This document shows, piece after piece, positions 1-8,977 of a DNA stretch of 64,000 nt. Origin of the DNA: Pseudomonas viridiflava (GTDB taxonomy: Bacteria > Pseudomonadota > Gammaproteobacteria > Pseudomonadales > Pseudomonadaceae); contig NZ_UUPU01000001.1 in the NCBI RefSeq assembly GCF_900591205.1, positions 434,001-498,000 on the forward strand, given 5' to 3'. Each line of letters starts with the position of its first letter. Positions within the stretch are counted from its first letter, which is position 1. The notes below the pieces were generated by a model. It worked only from the letters and a program-made list of their open reading frames with translations. It had not been told where the DNA came from and did not search any database. Both the position numbers and the translations under genes were made by a program.

Positions 1-864
1 AATCCGCATCACCAGTTTTTCGCCAAACGCGGTGGGCAAGGTTGAAAGGCGCAGTTCCACTTCCGTACCCGCGGGGCTTTTGGTTTTGACCCGGCCGTCC
101 TGGGGTTTGCGTTTTTCCGCGACGTTCATGCGGCCCAGGCTTTTCAGGCGGCTGATCACGGCCATCGTGACCTGGGGCGGAAACTGATAAACATCGTGCA
201 GCAGCCCATCAATGCGAAAGCGTACGCGGCCCTGTTCGCGGCACGGCTCGATATGGATATCGCTGGCCCGTTGGCCGAAGGCGTACTGCAGCAACCAGTC
301 GACGATGTTGACGATATGCGCGTCATTGGCATCCGGCGCCTGATCGCCGGCGCCGAGGTTAAGCAACTCGACGCTGCCGGGCGCGGCCACCTTTTGATCC
401 GCCCCGCTGACGGACTTGGCCAACCGGTAGAACTCGCCGATACAGCGCTGGATGTCCTGCGGGTTGGCAACCACGCGTTTGATTGAACGCTTGAGCACCT
501 GCGCCAGCCCGGCCTCCCAGCCGATGACATGGGGCTGGGCGCTGGCGACGGTAACGGTCTGCGCGTCCACGGCGACCGCCAGGATGGCGTGGCGTTGGGC
601 AAACGCGTAGGACATCAGCGGCACCAGCGCCGCCGCGTCGATCTTCAGCGGGTCGATACGCAGGTAAGGTTGCCCGGCATGGCGGGCCAGCCATTGGGTC
701 AGGGTTTCCAGGCAAGGGCCTTCGGCAGCGATGCATTCCAGTGGATGGCGGCCGGGGTCGGCCGGCAGGGCAGACACGCGTTGCGCGACATCGGGGGTGA
801 TCAGCCCTTCGTCGACCAAAGCCGGTAACAGTTGATGCAGTTCCAATCGTTGATCAGCGGGCAT
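1..864 (-). CDS. GspE/PulE-type secretion ATPase, 5' part only
   Basis: The first 288 codons of a gene running off the left edge on the minus strand. The product resembles cytoplasmic assembly ATPases of type II secretion (GspE/XcpR/HxcR) and type IV pili. The segment ends with the family hallmark around residues 270-288 (LRLSTLPTxxGEKxVMR), which in this family lies just before the Walker A loop; that loop would be outside the window. An earlier stretch (ASDIHIEP, RVRFRIDG) is also typical of the N2 domain. The ATG at 862-864 is preceded by AGGAAAGG. Which system it belongs to (T2SS or pilus) cannot be decided because no other secretion gene is in view. Family assignment is firm, the exact paralogue is not. 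Confidence 0.85.
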   Translation of the reverse strand, partial: MPADQRLELHQLLPALVDEGLITPDVAQRVSALPADPGRHPLECIAAEGPCLETLTQWLARHAGQPYLRIDPLKIDAAALVPLMSYAFAQRHAILAVAVDAQTVTVASAQPHVIGWEAGLAQVLKRSIKRVVANPQDIQRCIGEFYRLAKSVSGADQKVAAPGSVELLNLGAGDQAPDANDAHIVNIVDWLLQYAFGQRASDIHIEPCREQGRVRFRIDGLLHDVYQFPPQVTMAVISRLKSLGRMNVAEKRKPQDGRVKTKSPAGTEVELRLSTLPTAFGEKLVMRI

Positions 865-947
865 AAACCTTTCCTGGATGGCTTCGGGCGTAAACCCCAG
901 GCTAGCCAGGTCCTGGATATCCTCCTTCCCGCGTGTATTGCAGGCTT

Positions 948-1283
948 TTACTGCGCCGCCGCCAGCGCCTGAAGCCCCATGGAATCAACGGGTCGCAGCT
1001 CCAGCGTGCACACACTGATCAGGTTTCGAATCTTTTCACCGATCACTTGGGCGCGGTGCCAGCTCAGGCCATCCAGCACGATATCGAGGTACAGCAGGTC
1101 TTCCTGGCGGTTCGCCGAGACCTGCCGGGGTGTCAGGAACTGCAGGGCAAAAAAGTTAAGTACCCGGCAGAGCACGTCGGGTTCGGCTTCGGCGACGATC
1201 TGATAATGCGCCTGGCAATGGGCACTGTTGACGGCCCATGCATCGACGCGGGTCGCGGGGTGGGAGGTTTCGACGGCGTGCAT
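948..1283 (-). CDS. small ACT-domain-like protein
   Basis: A 111-residue protein divergent from the Lrp/AsnC gene at 1411. Residues about 30-100 (from the IVAEAEPDVLCRVLNFF segment) resemble an ACT fold such as the regulatory part of IlvH-type acetolactate synthase small subunits, in which amino acids bind at dimer interfaces. There is no catalytic domain. I prefer the ATG at 1283 because a GGAG sits 7 bases upstream of it; the ATG at 1289 would be only two bases from the same GGAG. It lies upstream of the secretion ATPase gene on the same strand with an 83-base gap. Its pairing with an Lrp-family regulator suggests amino-acid sensing, which is inference. Function unknown. Confidence 0.6.
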   Translation of the reverse strand: MHAVETSHPATRVDAWAVNSAHCQAHYQIVAEAEPDVLCRVLNFFALQFLTPRQVSANRQEDLLYLDIVLDGLSWHRAQVIGEKIRNLISVCTLELRPVDSMGLQALAAAQ

Positions 1284-1362
1284 GCTCATTCTCCAAATTT
1301 GGCTGGGGAAATTTTTACATGCGTCTCGGGAGATTTCTTATCTAAGATGGGCCAGTTTTGCG

Positions 1363-1376
1363 ATTATTCGAATCAT
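1363..1376. promoter_or_regulatory. candidate regulator palindrome between divergent ACT and Lrp genes
   Basis: ATTATTCGAATCAT is a near-perfect 14-bp palindrome (one mismatched pair) centred on TTCGAA. It lies in the AT-rich divergent spacer 35 bases before the Lrp/AsnC start. Lrp/AsnC proteins often autoregulate by binding imperfect palindromes close to their own promoter, so this is a plausible operator. It is supported only by symmetry and position. Confidence 0.35.
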
Positions 1377-1410
1377 ACAATTCAACATAGCCAATATTTC
1401 AGGTGATTCT

Positions 1411-1881
1411 ATGCACAGCGAGTTGGACGCTTACGACCGCCGCATCCTGGCCCTGTTGCAAGAGGACGCATCGCTTTCCAGCGCGCAGATCGCTGAACAG
1501 GTCGGCCTGTCCCAGTCGCCGTGCTGGCGGCGCATCCAACGGCTCAAGGAAGAGGGTGTGATTCGCGGCCAGGTCACCTTGCTCGACCGCAAGAAAATCG
1601 GTCTGAACACGCAGATTTTCGCCGAGGTCAAACTCAACGCCCACGGCCGGTCCAACTTCACGCAGTTCACCGAAGCGATTCGCGGGTTTCCCGAGGTGCT
1701 GGAGTGTTATGTGCTGATGGGGGCGGTGGATTTTCTGCTGCGCATTGTCACCTCGGACATTGAGGCGTATGAGCGGTTTTTCTTCGAGAAGCTGTCGATG
1801 GTGCCGGGGATTCAGGAGGTGAATTCGATCGTGGCGTTATCCGAGATCAAGTCGACCACCAGCCTGCCAGTATTGCGCTGA
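1411..1881 (+). CDS. Lrp/AsnC family transcriptional regulator
   Basis: A 156-residue feast/famine regulator. The N-terminal winged HTH covers residues 5-55 (LDAYDRRILALLQ opening, then IAEQVGLSQSPCWRRIQRL as recognition region). A C-terminal RAM/ACT-like ligand and oligomerisation domain follows (residues 65-150, containing VLECYVLMGAVDFLLRI). Length is normal for the family. The ATG at 1411 was chosen because the domain begins immediately after it; upstream in-frame codons run into the AT-rich promoter. The gene is divergent from a small ACT-domain protein and probably controls it and itself. The Q-S-P-C-W-R-R pattern is typical of Lrp rather than AsnC proper. The effector amino acid cannot be read from the sequence. 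Confidence 0.9.
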   Translation: MHSELDAYDRRILALLQEDASLSSAQIAEQVGLSQSPCWRRIQRLKEEGVIRGQVTLLDRKKIGLNTQIFAEVKLNAHGRSNFTQFTEAIRGFPEVLECYVLMGAVDFLLRIVTSDIEAYERFFFEKLSMVPGIQEVNSIVALSEIKSTTSLPVLR

Positions 1882-1892
1882 CTGGCCCGGCC

Positions 1893-1962
1893 CCATCGCG
1901 GGCAAGCCCGGCTCCCACATTGGAATGCATTCCCCTGTGGGAGCCGGGCTTGCCCGCGATGA
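1893..1962. repeat. REP pair (inverted)
   Basis: Two REP elements in inverted orientation: catcgcgggcaagcccggct... and its complement, separated by a short spacer. They can fold into one long hairpin between two convergent genes (Lrp and CYTH-CHAD). Standard Pseudomonas extragenic palindrome. Confidence 0.9.
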
Positions 1963-1967
1963 CGATA

Positions 1968-3335
1968 TCACAGACGCAGAAGGGTCTTCCAGGCACGGTT
2001 CTGATACACCGCAATCGCCTGATGCATACGCGCATCCAGCGACTCATCGGTGATCGGCTGATTGGCCAGTTGCACCAGCTTGTTCAGCTCGCCGTACAGG
2101 CGGTCCAGTTCCGGAATGTCTACCACATGGCGCGCATGGTGCAGCCATGCCTGGATGCGCTCGATGCGCGGCAGTTGCTCGGCCAGGTCTTCCGGTTGCT
2201 GCTGGTAACGCGGCAGTTGCAGGGCGACTGCATCGTCGGCCAGCAGGCGCGGCAGCCAGTTGGTGATTTGCGCGGCGCCCTGGCGGTTGCCCCGCACGTT
2301 GCGGTCGGCGGTCCAGGTGCGGGCCAGCAGCCAGCGCGAGGTGTTCAGTGAGAACAGGCCCCAGCGCACGTCGTCCAATTCTTCGGCGAATTGCTCCGGC
2401 GCGGCTTTGCGGATGTCTTCATCGTCGTCACCGGCTTGCACCAGTGGGCGCCAGTCTTCCAGCAGGGCATCCAGTGCGCTGCGCAGTTCGCTGGTGGATT
2501 GACGTGGCGCGGCCTGGCCGAGGCTGCCGATCAGGGCACGCAGTTCGCCGAGGTTGTCGACCCAGTCTTGCAACAGGCGCCAGTGGCCATTGAAACGGTA
2601 TTGCTCGGCCAGGCGCTGGCTGCTGCCCAGCAGGTGCCACATGATTGCGGCGAAGGCATCGTCCAGCGGCATTTCGGCTTGGATCTGCGGGGCCGGCAGG
2701 CTCAGGGAGTAGCTGCTGGCGTCGTACAGACGATAGCCGCGCTCGGCCTTGCTGATATCGCATGGCATCAGCGCCAGGGTCGCGGCCAGTTCGGCGGCCA
2801 GTTCCAGCAGGGCAGCCGGTTCACCTTCGCGCAGTTCCAGTTCCAGCTCGCAGATTTCTTCTTTCTGCTTGCCAACCACTACGTGGCCGAGGTCCAGAGC
2901 AGCTTCGATCACCACCTTGGCCTTGCCACGGCCCCAGGCGATTTCGGCGCGTTCACGCACGAAGTCGGTGGTGAATATCGGCTTGAGGGTCTTTTTGTCC
3001 AACTCGGCCAGTTGCTCGGGCCAGCACTCGCCGTCGAGTTTCTTCACATCGAGCTTGGCTTTGGGCAGGTCCCAGTTGTATTCGTTACGTTCCGACAAGC
3101 CGGCGACGCTTTGGCCACGGGTCTTGAGGGTCTGGATGATGTCGTCACCGTCCTTGCGCAAACGCAGAGCAACCTTGGCCTGGGCCAGGTCGCGTTCAGG
3201 GGTGTCGAAATACTGGTTCATCAACTCACGGCGTTCCCAGCCACTTTTGTTGCGTTTTTTCAGTAACGGGTGCTCACGCAGCGCGGCGAGGGTTTCGCGG
3301 CTGACGCGGAGCTTGATTTCGGTTTCTTTCTGCAT
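1968..3335 (-). CDS. CYTH and CHAD domain-containing protein
   Basis: A 455-residue protein. The N-terminal CYTH domain (residues 1-210) starts with the ExExK signature (ETEIK, residues 4-8) that binds phosphate and metal in triphosphate tunnel enzymes; E. coli YgiF of the same layout is an inorganic triphosphatase. The C-terminal half (about 235-455) is a helical CHAD domain with conserved basic and histidine residues, implicated in polyphosphate binding. Predicted role: cytoplasmic triphosphatase linked to polyphosphate. I used the ATG at 3335, right before ETEIK; an upstream in-frame extension has no family similarity. The C-terminal stop abuts a REP pair. Confidence 0.85.
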   Translation of the reverse strand: MQKETEIKLRVSRETLAALREHPLLKKRNKSGWERRELMNQYFDTPERDLAQAKVALRLRKDGDDIIQTLKTRGQSVAGLSERNEYNWDLPKAKLDVKKLDGECWPEQLAELDKKTLKPIFTTDFVRERAEIAWGRGKAKVVIEAALDLGHVVVGKQKEEICELELELREGEPAALLELAAELAATLALMPCDISKAERGYRLYDASSYSLSLPAPQIQAEMPLDDAFAAIMWHLLGSSQRLAEQYRFNGHWRLLQDWVDNLGELRALIGSLGQAAPRQSTSELRSALDALLEDWRPLVQAGDDDEDIRKAAPEQFAEELDDVRWGLFSLNTSRWLLARTWTADRNVRGNRQGAAQITNWLPRLLADDAVALQLPRYQQQPEDLAEQLPRIERIQAWLHHARHVVDIPELDRLYGELNKLVQLANQPITDESLDARMHQAIAVYQNRAWKTLLRL

Positions 3336-3493
3336 GGCCGGAAAATCCAGGATCGGGAGCGCAGCCGGGGAAAAGAGTGGCTGCCAAGGTCGTGCAGTGT
3401 ACAGGACTGAGCCCGGCAACGCGCCGCAACGGTTTATTGTGTCGTGCAGATGGCTCTATAGTGGGGCTCATCCGTGAAGTTGAGAGACCGCGC

Positions 3494-4642
3494 ATGCCGT
3501 TACCGTCCATGAAAGAGCAGTTCGCCGCGCTGATTGCCGCGCCTTCGGTCAGTTGCACCCAAGCGTCTCTCGACCAGACCAACCGCCCGGTGATCGACCT
3601 GCTCGCCGGTTGGCTGGGCGACCTGGGTTTTGCCATCGACATCCAGCAAGTCAGCCCCGGCAAGTTCAACTTGCTGGCCAGCTTCGGCAGTGGCCCCGGT
3701 GGCCTGGTGCTGGCCGGGCATAGCGATACTGTCCCGTATGACGCCGCGTTGTGGAAGACCGACCCCCTCAAGCTGACGGAAGTCGACGGCCGCTGGGTGG
3801 GACTGGGCAGCTGCGACATGAAGGGCTTTTTCGCCTTGGCGATTGAGGCGGTGTTGCCGCTGCTGGACCAGCCGTTCAAGCAGCCCTTGCTGATCCTCGC
3901 CACCTGCGATGAAGAAAGCTCGATGTCCGGCGCCCGTGCGCTGGCCGAGGCGGGCCGGCCGCTGGGCCGTGCGGCGGTGATCGGTGAGCCAACCGGCCTC
4001 AAACCGATCCGCTTGCATAAAGGCGTGATGATGGAGCGCATCGACATCCTCGGCCAAAGTGGCCATTCGTCGGACCCAAGCCTGGGCCATAGCGCCCTTG
4101 AAGCCATGCATGACGCCATCGGCGAACTGCGCGGCCTGCGCCTGGCCTGGCAACGCGAGTACCGCAACCCGCAATTCAGCGTGCCGCAACCGACCCTGAA
4201 CTTCGGCTGTATCCATGGCGGTGACAACCCCAACCGAATTTGCGGCCAGTGTTCCCTGGAGTTCGACCTGCGCCCGCTGCCGGGCATGGACCCGCAGGTG
4301 CTGCGCGCCGCCATCCGCCAGAAGCTCGAACCCTTGGCCGAGCGCCATCAGGTGAAAATCGACTATGCGCCGCTGTTCCCCGAAGTGCCGCCGTTCGAGC
4401 AAGCCGAAGATGCCGAGTTGGTGCGGGTAGCGGAACGATTGACCGGCCATCGTGCCGAAGCAGTAGCGTTCGGCACCGAAGCGCCTTATCTTCAGCGCCT
4501 TGGTTGTGAAACCCTGGTACTGGGCCCCGGCGATATCGCCTGCGCTCACCAGCCGGGCGAGTACCTCCAAATGTCACGCTTGACGCCTACAGTGCGTCTA
4601 TTGCGGGAACTGATCGAGCATTACTGCCTGAAACCTGCATAA
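3494..4642 (+). CDS. argE: acetylornithine deacetylase ArgE
   Basis: A 382-residue M20-family metallopeptidase. It hydrolyses N2-acetyl-L-ornithine to ornithine and acetate in arginine synthesis. Zinc-ligand motifs are present: GHSDTVP (His76, Asp78), GSCDMKG (Asp108) and CDEESS (Glu140-141, base and ligand). A dimerisation domain begins near 180 (GQSGHSSDP). The ATG at 3494 is followed directly by family-like sequence. The next gene on the strand is argA, 133 bases downstream, so the pair forms an arginine group. Most pseudomonads can also recycle the acetyl group with ArgJ, so ArgE may be partly redundant; that is background, not visible here. Confidence 0.92.
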   Translation: MPLPSMKEQFAALIAAPSVSCTQASLDQTNRPVIDLLAGWLGDLGFAIDIQQVSPGKFNLLASFGSGPGGLVLAGHSDTVPYDAALWKTDPLKLTEVDGRWVGLGSCDMKGFFALAIEAVLPLLDQPFKQPLLILATCDEESSMSGARALAEAGRPLGRAAVIGEPTGLKPIRLHKGVMMERIDILGQSGHSSDPSLGHSALEAMHDAIGELRGLRLAWQREYRNPQFSVPQPTLNFGCIHGGDNPNRICGQCSLEFDLRPLPGMDPQVLRAAIRQKLEPLAERHQVKIDYAPLFPEVPPFEQAEDAELVRVAERLTGHRAEAVAFGTEAPYLQRLGCETLVLGPGDIACAHQPGEYLQMSRLTPTVRLLRELIEHYCLKPA

Positions 4643-4775
4643 ATTAACCCCTGCCCATTCGTACATAAGGAGAGCGAGCGTGTCGCCAAGCCTGTTCCGA
4701 CGATAACCATCAGCCCGCTGTGCGTTTTCACGACCCATCCTTTTTCGGCTGCTTTTTATTACAGGCCCAGGTTCC

Positions 4776-6074
4776 ATGCCCGAATACGTCAATTGGCTTC
4801 GTCATGCTTCGCCCTACATCAACGCCCACCGCGACTGCACCTTTGTGGTCATGCTGCCCGGCGATGGTGTGGAACACCCCAACTTCGGCAATATCGTCCA
4901 CGACCTGGTGCTGCTCCACAGCCTAGGCGTGCGGCTGGTGCTGGTGCACGGTTCGCGCCCGCAGATCGAGGTACGCCTTGAAGCACGCGGCCTGACCCCG
5001 ACTTACCACGAAGGCATGCGCATTACTGATGCCGCGACACTGGAGTGCGTGATCGACGCGGTCGGCCACTTGCGTATCGCCATCGAGGCGCGCCTGTCGA
5101 TGGACATGGCGTCGTCGCCGATGCAGGGCTCGCGCCTGCGCGTGACCAGCGGTAATTTCGTGACTGCGCGTCCTATCGGTGTATTGGAAGGCGTGGACTA
5201 CCACCACACCGGCGAAGTGCGCCGGGTCGACCGCAAGGGCATCAACCGCTTGCTCGATGAGCGCTCCATCGTGCTGCTGTCGCCGCTGGGCTATTCGCCC
5301 ACCGGTGAGATCTTCAACCTGGCCTGCGAAGACGTCGCCACCCGCGCCGCCATCGACCTGGGCGCCGACAAGCTGCTGCTGTTCGGTGCCGACCTGGGCC
5401 TGATTGATGAAAACGGCCGCCTGGTGCGCGAACTGCGCCCACAGCAAGTGCCGGCGCATCTGCAGCGGTTGGGCAACAACTATCAAGCCGAGCTTTTGGA
5501 TGCCGCCGCCGAGGCTTGCCGTGGCGGGGTAGGGCGCAGCCATATTGTCAGCTACGCCGAAGACGGCGCCTTGCTCACCGAACTGTTCACCCGCGATGGC
5601 GGCGGTACGCTGGTGGCCCAGGAACAATTCGAGCTGGTGCGCGAAGCGGCGATTGAAGACGTCGGCGGTTTGCTCGACCTGATCAGCCCGCTGGAAGAGC
5701 AGGGCATCCTGGTACGCCGCTCGCGGGAAGTGTTGGAGCGTGAGATCGAGCAGTTCAGCGTGGTGGAGCGCGAAGGCATGATCATCGCCTGTGCGGCGTT
5801 GTATCAGATCGCCGATTCGGATGCCGGCGAGCTGGCGTGCCTGGCGGTGAACCCGGAATACCGCCATGGCGGGCGCGGTGATGAGCTGCTGGAGCGCATC
5901 GAGACCCGTGCGCGGGCCCAGGGTTTGAAGACGCTGTTTGTGCTTACCACGCGGACTGCCCATTGGTTCCGTGAACGCGGGTTTGTGCCGAGTAGCGTGG
6001 ATCGGCTGCCGTCGGCGCGGGCGTCGCTGTACAACTATCAGCGTAATTCGAAGATTTTCGAGAAGGCCCTCTAG
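4776..6074 (+). CDS. argA: amino-acid N-acetyltransferase ArgA
   Basis: A 432-residue N-acetylglutamate synthase, first enzyme of arginine synthesis (glutamate + acetyl-CoA). The N-terminal amino-acid-kinase fold (1-285, with LVLVHGSRPQIE near 52-63) carries the arginine feedback site in this family. The C-terminal GNAT domain (about 290-432) has the acetyl-CoA loop region around LAVNPEYRHGGRGDELL. Length matches the classical bacterial enzyme. The start ATG at 4776 opens with PEYVNWLRHASPYI, the usual ArgA N-terminus. It sits downstream of argE on the same strand. A REP pair follows the stop. Confidence 0.95.
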   Translation: MPEYVNWLRHASPYINAHRDCTFVVMLPGDGVEHPNFGNIVHDLVLLHSLGVRLVLVHGSRPQIEVRLEARGLTPTYHEGMRITDAATLECVIDAVGHLRIAIEARLSMDMASSPMQGSRLRVTSGNFVTARPIGVLEGVDYHHTGEVRRVDRKGINRLLDERSIVLLSPLGYSPTGEIFNLACEDVATRAAIDLGADKLLLFGADLGLIDENGRLVRELRPQQVPAHLQRLGNNYQAELLDAAAEACRGGVGRSHIVSYAEDGALLTELFTRDGGGTLVAQEQFELVREAAIEDVGGLLDLISPLEEQGILVRRSREVLEREIEQFSVVEREGMIIACAALYQIADSDAGELACLAVNPEYRHGGRGDELLERIETRARAQGLKTLFVLTTRTAHWFRERGFVPSSVDRLPSARASLYNYQRNSKIFEKAL

Positions 6075-6090
6075 TTCCAGAGTTGGCTGG

Positions 6091-6178
6091 TGTGGGAGCT
6101 GGCTTGCCTGCGATAGCTGCGCCTCGGGTTATCTTGCAATACCGAGTCGTCAGCATCGCAGGCAAGCCAGCTCCCACA
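6091..6178. repeat. REP pair (inverted)
   Basis: gtgggagctggcttgcctgcgat at 6091 and its inverted copy ending at 6178, with a spacer of about 40 bases. It separates the convergent argA and tauA-like genes and probably protects their mRNA ends. Confidence 0.9.
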
Positions 6179-6188
6179 GTTGATCGCT

Positions 6189-7175
6189 TTAATCTTTGAT
6201 AAATTTGTCGGTCACAAACGCCGAATAGTCCGGCAACACCGTCTCAACCTTCCCCTGTTCCTTCAAGAATTTCGCGGTTTCCCCAATCGCCTTCGCCGTG
6301 CCGCCCTTCAGCAGCGCGTCGGTTTGCTGTGCCTGGGCATCCGGGAATGTGGTGCCGGCCAGCAGCTCAGGAACATCTACGGCATTTGCACCTGTCAGTT
6401 TGGCGATTTTCTGCACCGGCTCAGAATCCACCGTCCAGGCGTTTTTATGGGCGGCATAGTCGGCGAACGAGTCCAGAGTGACCTTGGCAAACTTGGCCAC
6501 TACGTCAGGATGTTTTTGCGCAAAGTCCTTGCGTGCAACCCATACCTCAAAGGTCGGAGCGCCCCACTGACCCACCTGGGCCGCGTCCGTCAGGGTCTTG
6601 CCGGTCTTGCGGATCTCGCCCAATGCCGGTGACCACACAAAGGCGCCGTCGATATCCCCGCGTGTCCATGCGGCGGCAATTTCGGCGGGTTGCAGGTTCA
6701 CCACTTTGACTTTCTTAGTGTCCAGACCCCAATGCTTCAGCGCGCCGAGCAGGCTGTAATGAGAGGTTGAGACGAAGGGCGTGGCGATGGTTTTACCCAC
6801 CAGGTCTTGCGGTTTGTCGATACCGCTGCCATTGCGCACCACCAACGCTTCAGAAGTGTTGATCTGCGCCGATACGATAAACGCGACGATAGGTAAATTG
6901 CGCGAAGCGGCTGCGGCGAGGGGGCTGGAACCGAGGTTGCCGATCTGCACATCACCCGAGGCGATTGCGGTTACAACTTCCGGCCCACTGTTGAAGCGGC
7001 GCCAAGCAATTTTCTCGCCAATGGCTTTTTCATACAGGCCATCGGCTTGGGGGACTTTGCTGGGATCAATGCCGGTTTGGTAGCCGATGGTCAAATCGGC
7101 GGCTTTGACACCAAAAGAAAGTATTAGTGACACAAAAACTGTAACAAATTGACGGGAGGATGTGCCTTTAGCCAT
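6189..7175 (-). CDS. tauA: taurine/sulfonate ABC transporter substrate-binding protein, TauA-like
   Basis: A 328-residue periplasmic binding protein of the NMT1/TauA type. A signal peptide covers about residues 1-25 (basic start, hydrophobic core FVTVFVSLILSFG, cleavage before ADLTIGYQ). The mature part has the family layout, including NLGSSPLAAA and GDIDGAFVWSPAL. The ATG at 7173-7175 has AAAGG upstream. Taurine systems normally carry tauBCD next to tauA, but here no permease, ATPase or dioxygenase follows, so this is an orphan binding protein. It sits divergent from an OprD-family porin and close to lsfA and ssu genes, in line with sulfonate scavenging. It may deliver ligand to a transporter encoded elsewhere. 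Confidence 0.85.
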   Translation of the reverse strand: MAKGTSSRQFVTVFVSLILSFGVKAADLTIGYQTGIDPSKVPQADGLYEKAIGEKIAWRRFNSGPEVVTAIASGDVQIGNLGSSPLAAAASRNLPIVAFIVSAQINTSEALVVRNGSGIDKPQDLVGKTIATPFVSTSHYSLLGALKHWGLDTKKVKVVNLQPAEIAAAWTRGDIDGAFVWSPALGEIRKTGKTLTDAAQVGQWGAPTFEVWVARKDFAQKHPDVVAKFAKVTLDSFADYAAHKNAWTVDSEPVQKIAKLTGANAVDVPELLAGTTFPDAQAQQTDALLKGGTAKAIGETAKFLKEQGKVETVLPDYSAFVTDKFIKD

Positions 7176-7545
7176 GATGGCGTCGCCTTTTTGATCGTGG
7201 GTGACGTATGAAGCGGTACGGCCACACTAGTCGATATAAAAAAGCGCTAACAAATACCCTTTAGGAATTAGCTTATGGAGCGTCTTGTCTATGCTGACGG
7301 GCTCGCATCATGAAAAGGCTTATTCCTGAATCGTATGAAAAAGAATGAAACAATTCTTTTTGGGTGTATGAAAAACTCATTACCCTGCAGGGACCAAATC
7401 AACTGTGGTTAGACGAAGGTAGTAGACACACAAGGTTACGATTGACTTGTCAGTCACTATCCGGCGCTAATCGCGCATCTGTGGATCGAGGGCGTCAGAC
7501 CCGAGACCAAAGAAATACAAAAATTAGAAATGAGAGGAGCGGTAC
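7176..7545. promoter_or_regulatory. divergent tauA / porin intergenic region with repeats
   Basis: A 370-base gene-free spacer, AT-rich in its first 200 bases. Two exact direct repeats GTATGAAAAA lie at 7333-7342 and 7366-7375, 33 bp apart (about three helical turns). Between and overlapping them is a perfect 9-bp inverted repeat AAAAAGAAT (7338-7346) / ATTCTTTTT (7353-7361) with a 6-base loop. This looks like a binding region for a dimeric regulator. A sulfur regulator of the CysB type is a reasonable guess from the neighbours but is not shown. A GAGAGGAG ribosome-binding site lies just before the porin ATG. Confidence 0.5.
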
Positions 7546-8916
7546 ATGAAGAAGTCCACCTTGGCGCTGGCTGTAGCTGTCGCCGGAATTGCTCAACAGG
7601 TTAGCGCCGCTGGTTTCATTGAAGACAGCAAGGCCACACTGGGTCTGCGTAACTTTTACATCAACACCGATAACCGTGATGGCCACCCTAGCGCCACTTC
7701 CAACACCCGCAGCAAAAACGCTGAATGGGGCCAAGGCTTCGACCTGCGTTTTATCTCGGGCTACACCCAAGGTACCGTTCAGTTCGGTGTTGATGCGATC
7801 GGTCTGTACGGCGTGCGTTTGGATTCGAGCCGTGCTGATCACGGTAACTACACCGGTACTGCTTCCGGCGGCACCGTGTTCCCAAGCGACGGCAACAAGG
7901 CTGTCAACGATTACGCCAGCCTTGGTGTAACCGGCAAGGTCAAAATCTCCCAAACCGAACTGAAGCTGGGCACTCTGCAGCCTAAGCTGCCAGTTATCGT
8001 GACCAACGATGGTCGTCTGCTGCCGCAAACGTTCCAGGGTGGCCAGATCACCACCAACGACATCAAGGATTTGACTCTGGTTGCCGGCCAGGTGGAAAAG
8101 GCCAAGGGCCGTAACTCCAGCAACAACGAAAACCTGTCGATCGGCGGTGCCAACGGTAGCTCGAACTACAACGCTGGCAAGTTCACCAACAAGTTCTACT
8201 ACGCTGGTGGTGACTACAAGCTGACCAAGGACCTGACTGCCCAGTACTACTACGGCAATCTGGAAGACTTCTACAAACAGCACTTCCTGGGTCTGACCCA
8301 CAACTGGGCAATCGGCCCGGGCGTCTTGAAGTCTGACCTGCGTTATTTCAACAGCTCGGATGATGGTAAGAACGGCGATACCGCTGCCTACTTCTCCAGT
8401 GGTAACTACAACAACTTCAACGCCGGTAAAGGCAAGGTCGACAACAACCTGTACAGCGGCTTGTTCCTGTACACCGTTGCCGGTCACACCTTCGGTGGCG
8501 GTTACCAGGTCAGCAATGGCAGCAGCGACTTCCCTTGGTTGAACCAGGGTGACGGTTCGTCGGCTTACATCACTACCGACATGCAAATCCAGAAGTTCGC
8601 CCGCGCCGGCGAGCGTACCTGGCAAGCACGTTACGCTTACGATTTCGCCAAAGTGGGTGTACCAGGTCTGACGGCCGGTGTTGTATACCTCAAAGGTAGC
8701 GACATCGACACCATCGCCAACAACGCAGGTCGCGCTGAAACCACCGGCCAGTCCGAGTGGGAACGCGACATCACCGTTGCCTACGTGATCCCAGAAGGCC
8801 CACTGAAAAACCTCGGTGTTGCCTGGAAAAACGCGATGTGGCGTACCGACCTGGCGAACACCCGTTCCCAGGACGAAAACCGTCTGATCGTCAGCTACTC
8901 GCTGCCACTGTTCTAG
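7546..8916 (+). CDS. OprD-family outer-membrane porin
   Basis: A 456-residue substrate-specific porin. The signal peptide (1-22, MKKSTLALAVAVAGIAQQ, cleavage near VSAA) is followed by the family opening AGFIEDSKATLGLRNFYIN. The rest is alternating beta-strand sequence and ends in a C-terminal aromatic residue (LPLF), the usual outer-membrane assembly signal. It is closest in character to the OprE/OprQ branch of OprD porins. Position between a tauA-like gene and lsfA-ssu suggests uptake of sulfonates or sulfate esters, which is inference. The start is set by GAGAGGAGCGGTAC before the ATG. A strong terminator follows at 8945. Confidence 0.88.
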   Translation: MKKSTLALAVAVAGIAQQVSAAGFIEDSKATLGLRNFYINTDNRDGHPSATSNTRSKNAEWGQGFDLRFISGYTQGTVQFGVDAIGLYGVRLDSSRADHGNYTGTASGGTVFPSDGNKAVNDYASLGVTGKVKISQTELKLGTLQPKLPVIVTNDGRLLPQTFQGGQITTNDIKDLTLVAGQVEKAKGRNSSNNENLSIGGANGSSNYNAGKFTNKFYYAGGDYKLTKDLTAQYYYGNLEDFYKQHFLGLTHNWAIGPGVLKSDLRYFNSSDDGKNGDTAAYFSSGNYNNFNAGKGKVDNNLYSGLFLYTVAGHTFGGGYQVSNGSSDFPWLNQGDGSSAYITTDMQIQKFARAGERTWQARYAYDFAKVGVPGLTAGVVYLKGSDIDTIANNAGRAETTGQSEWERDITVAYVIPEGPLKNLGVAWKNAMWRTDLANTRSQDENRLIVSYSLPLF

Positions 8917-8944
8917 TAGCGTGAAGCTGTTGTAAGACTGTAAA

Positions 8945-8977
8945 CCTTGCCCGGCGCAATGCCGGGCAGGGTGTTTT
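8945..8977 (+). terminator. rho-independent terminator after porin gene
   Basis: CCTTGCCCGGC - gcaat - GCCGGGCAGGG hairpin followed by TGTTTT, 29 bases after the porin stop codon. Confidence 0.85.

Noticed and set aside
7338..7361. AAAAAGAAT/ATTCTTTTT as a terminator of the tauA-like gene
   Set aside because: It lies upstream of both divergent genes and has an AT-only stem, so it is more likely a binding site than a terminator.
7364..7549. A small ORF leading into the porin gene
   Set aside because: It overlaps the porin promoter region, has atypical composition and no family similarity.
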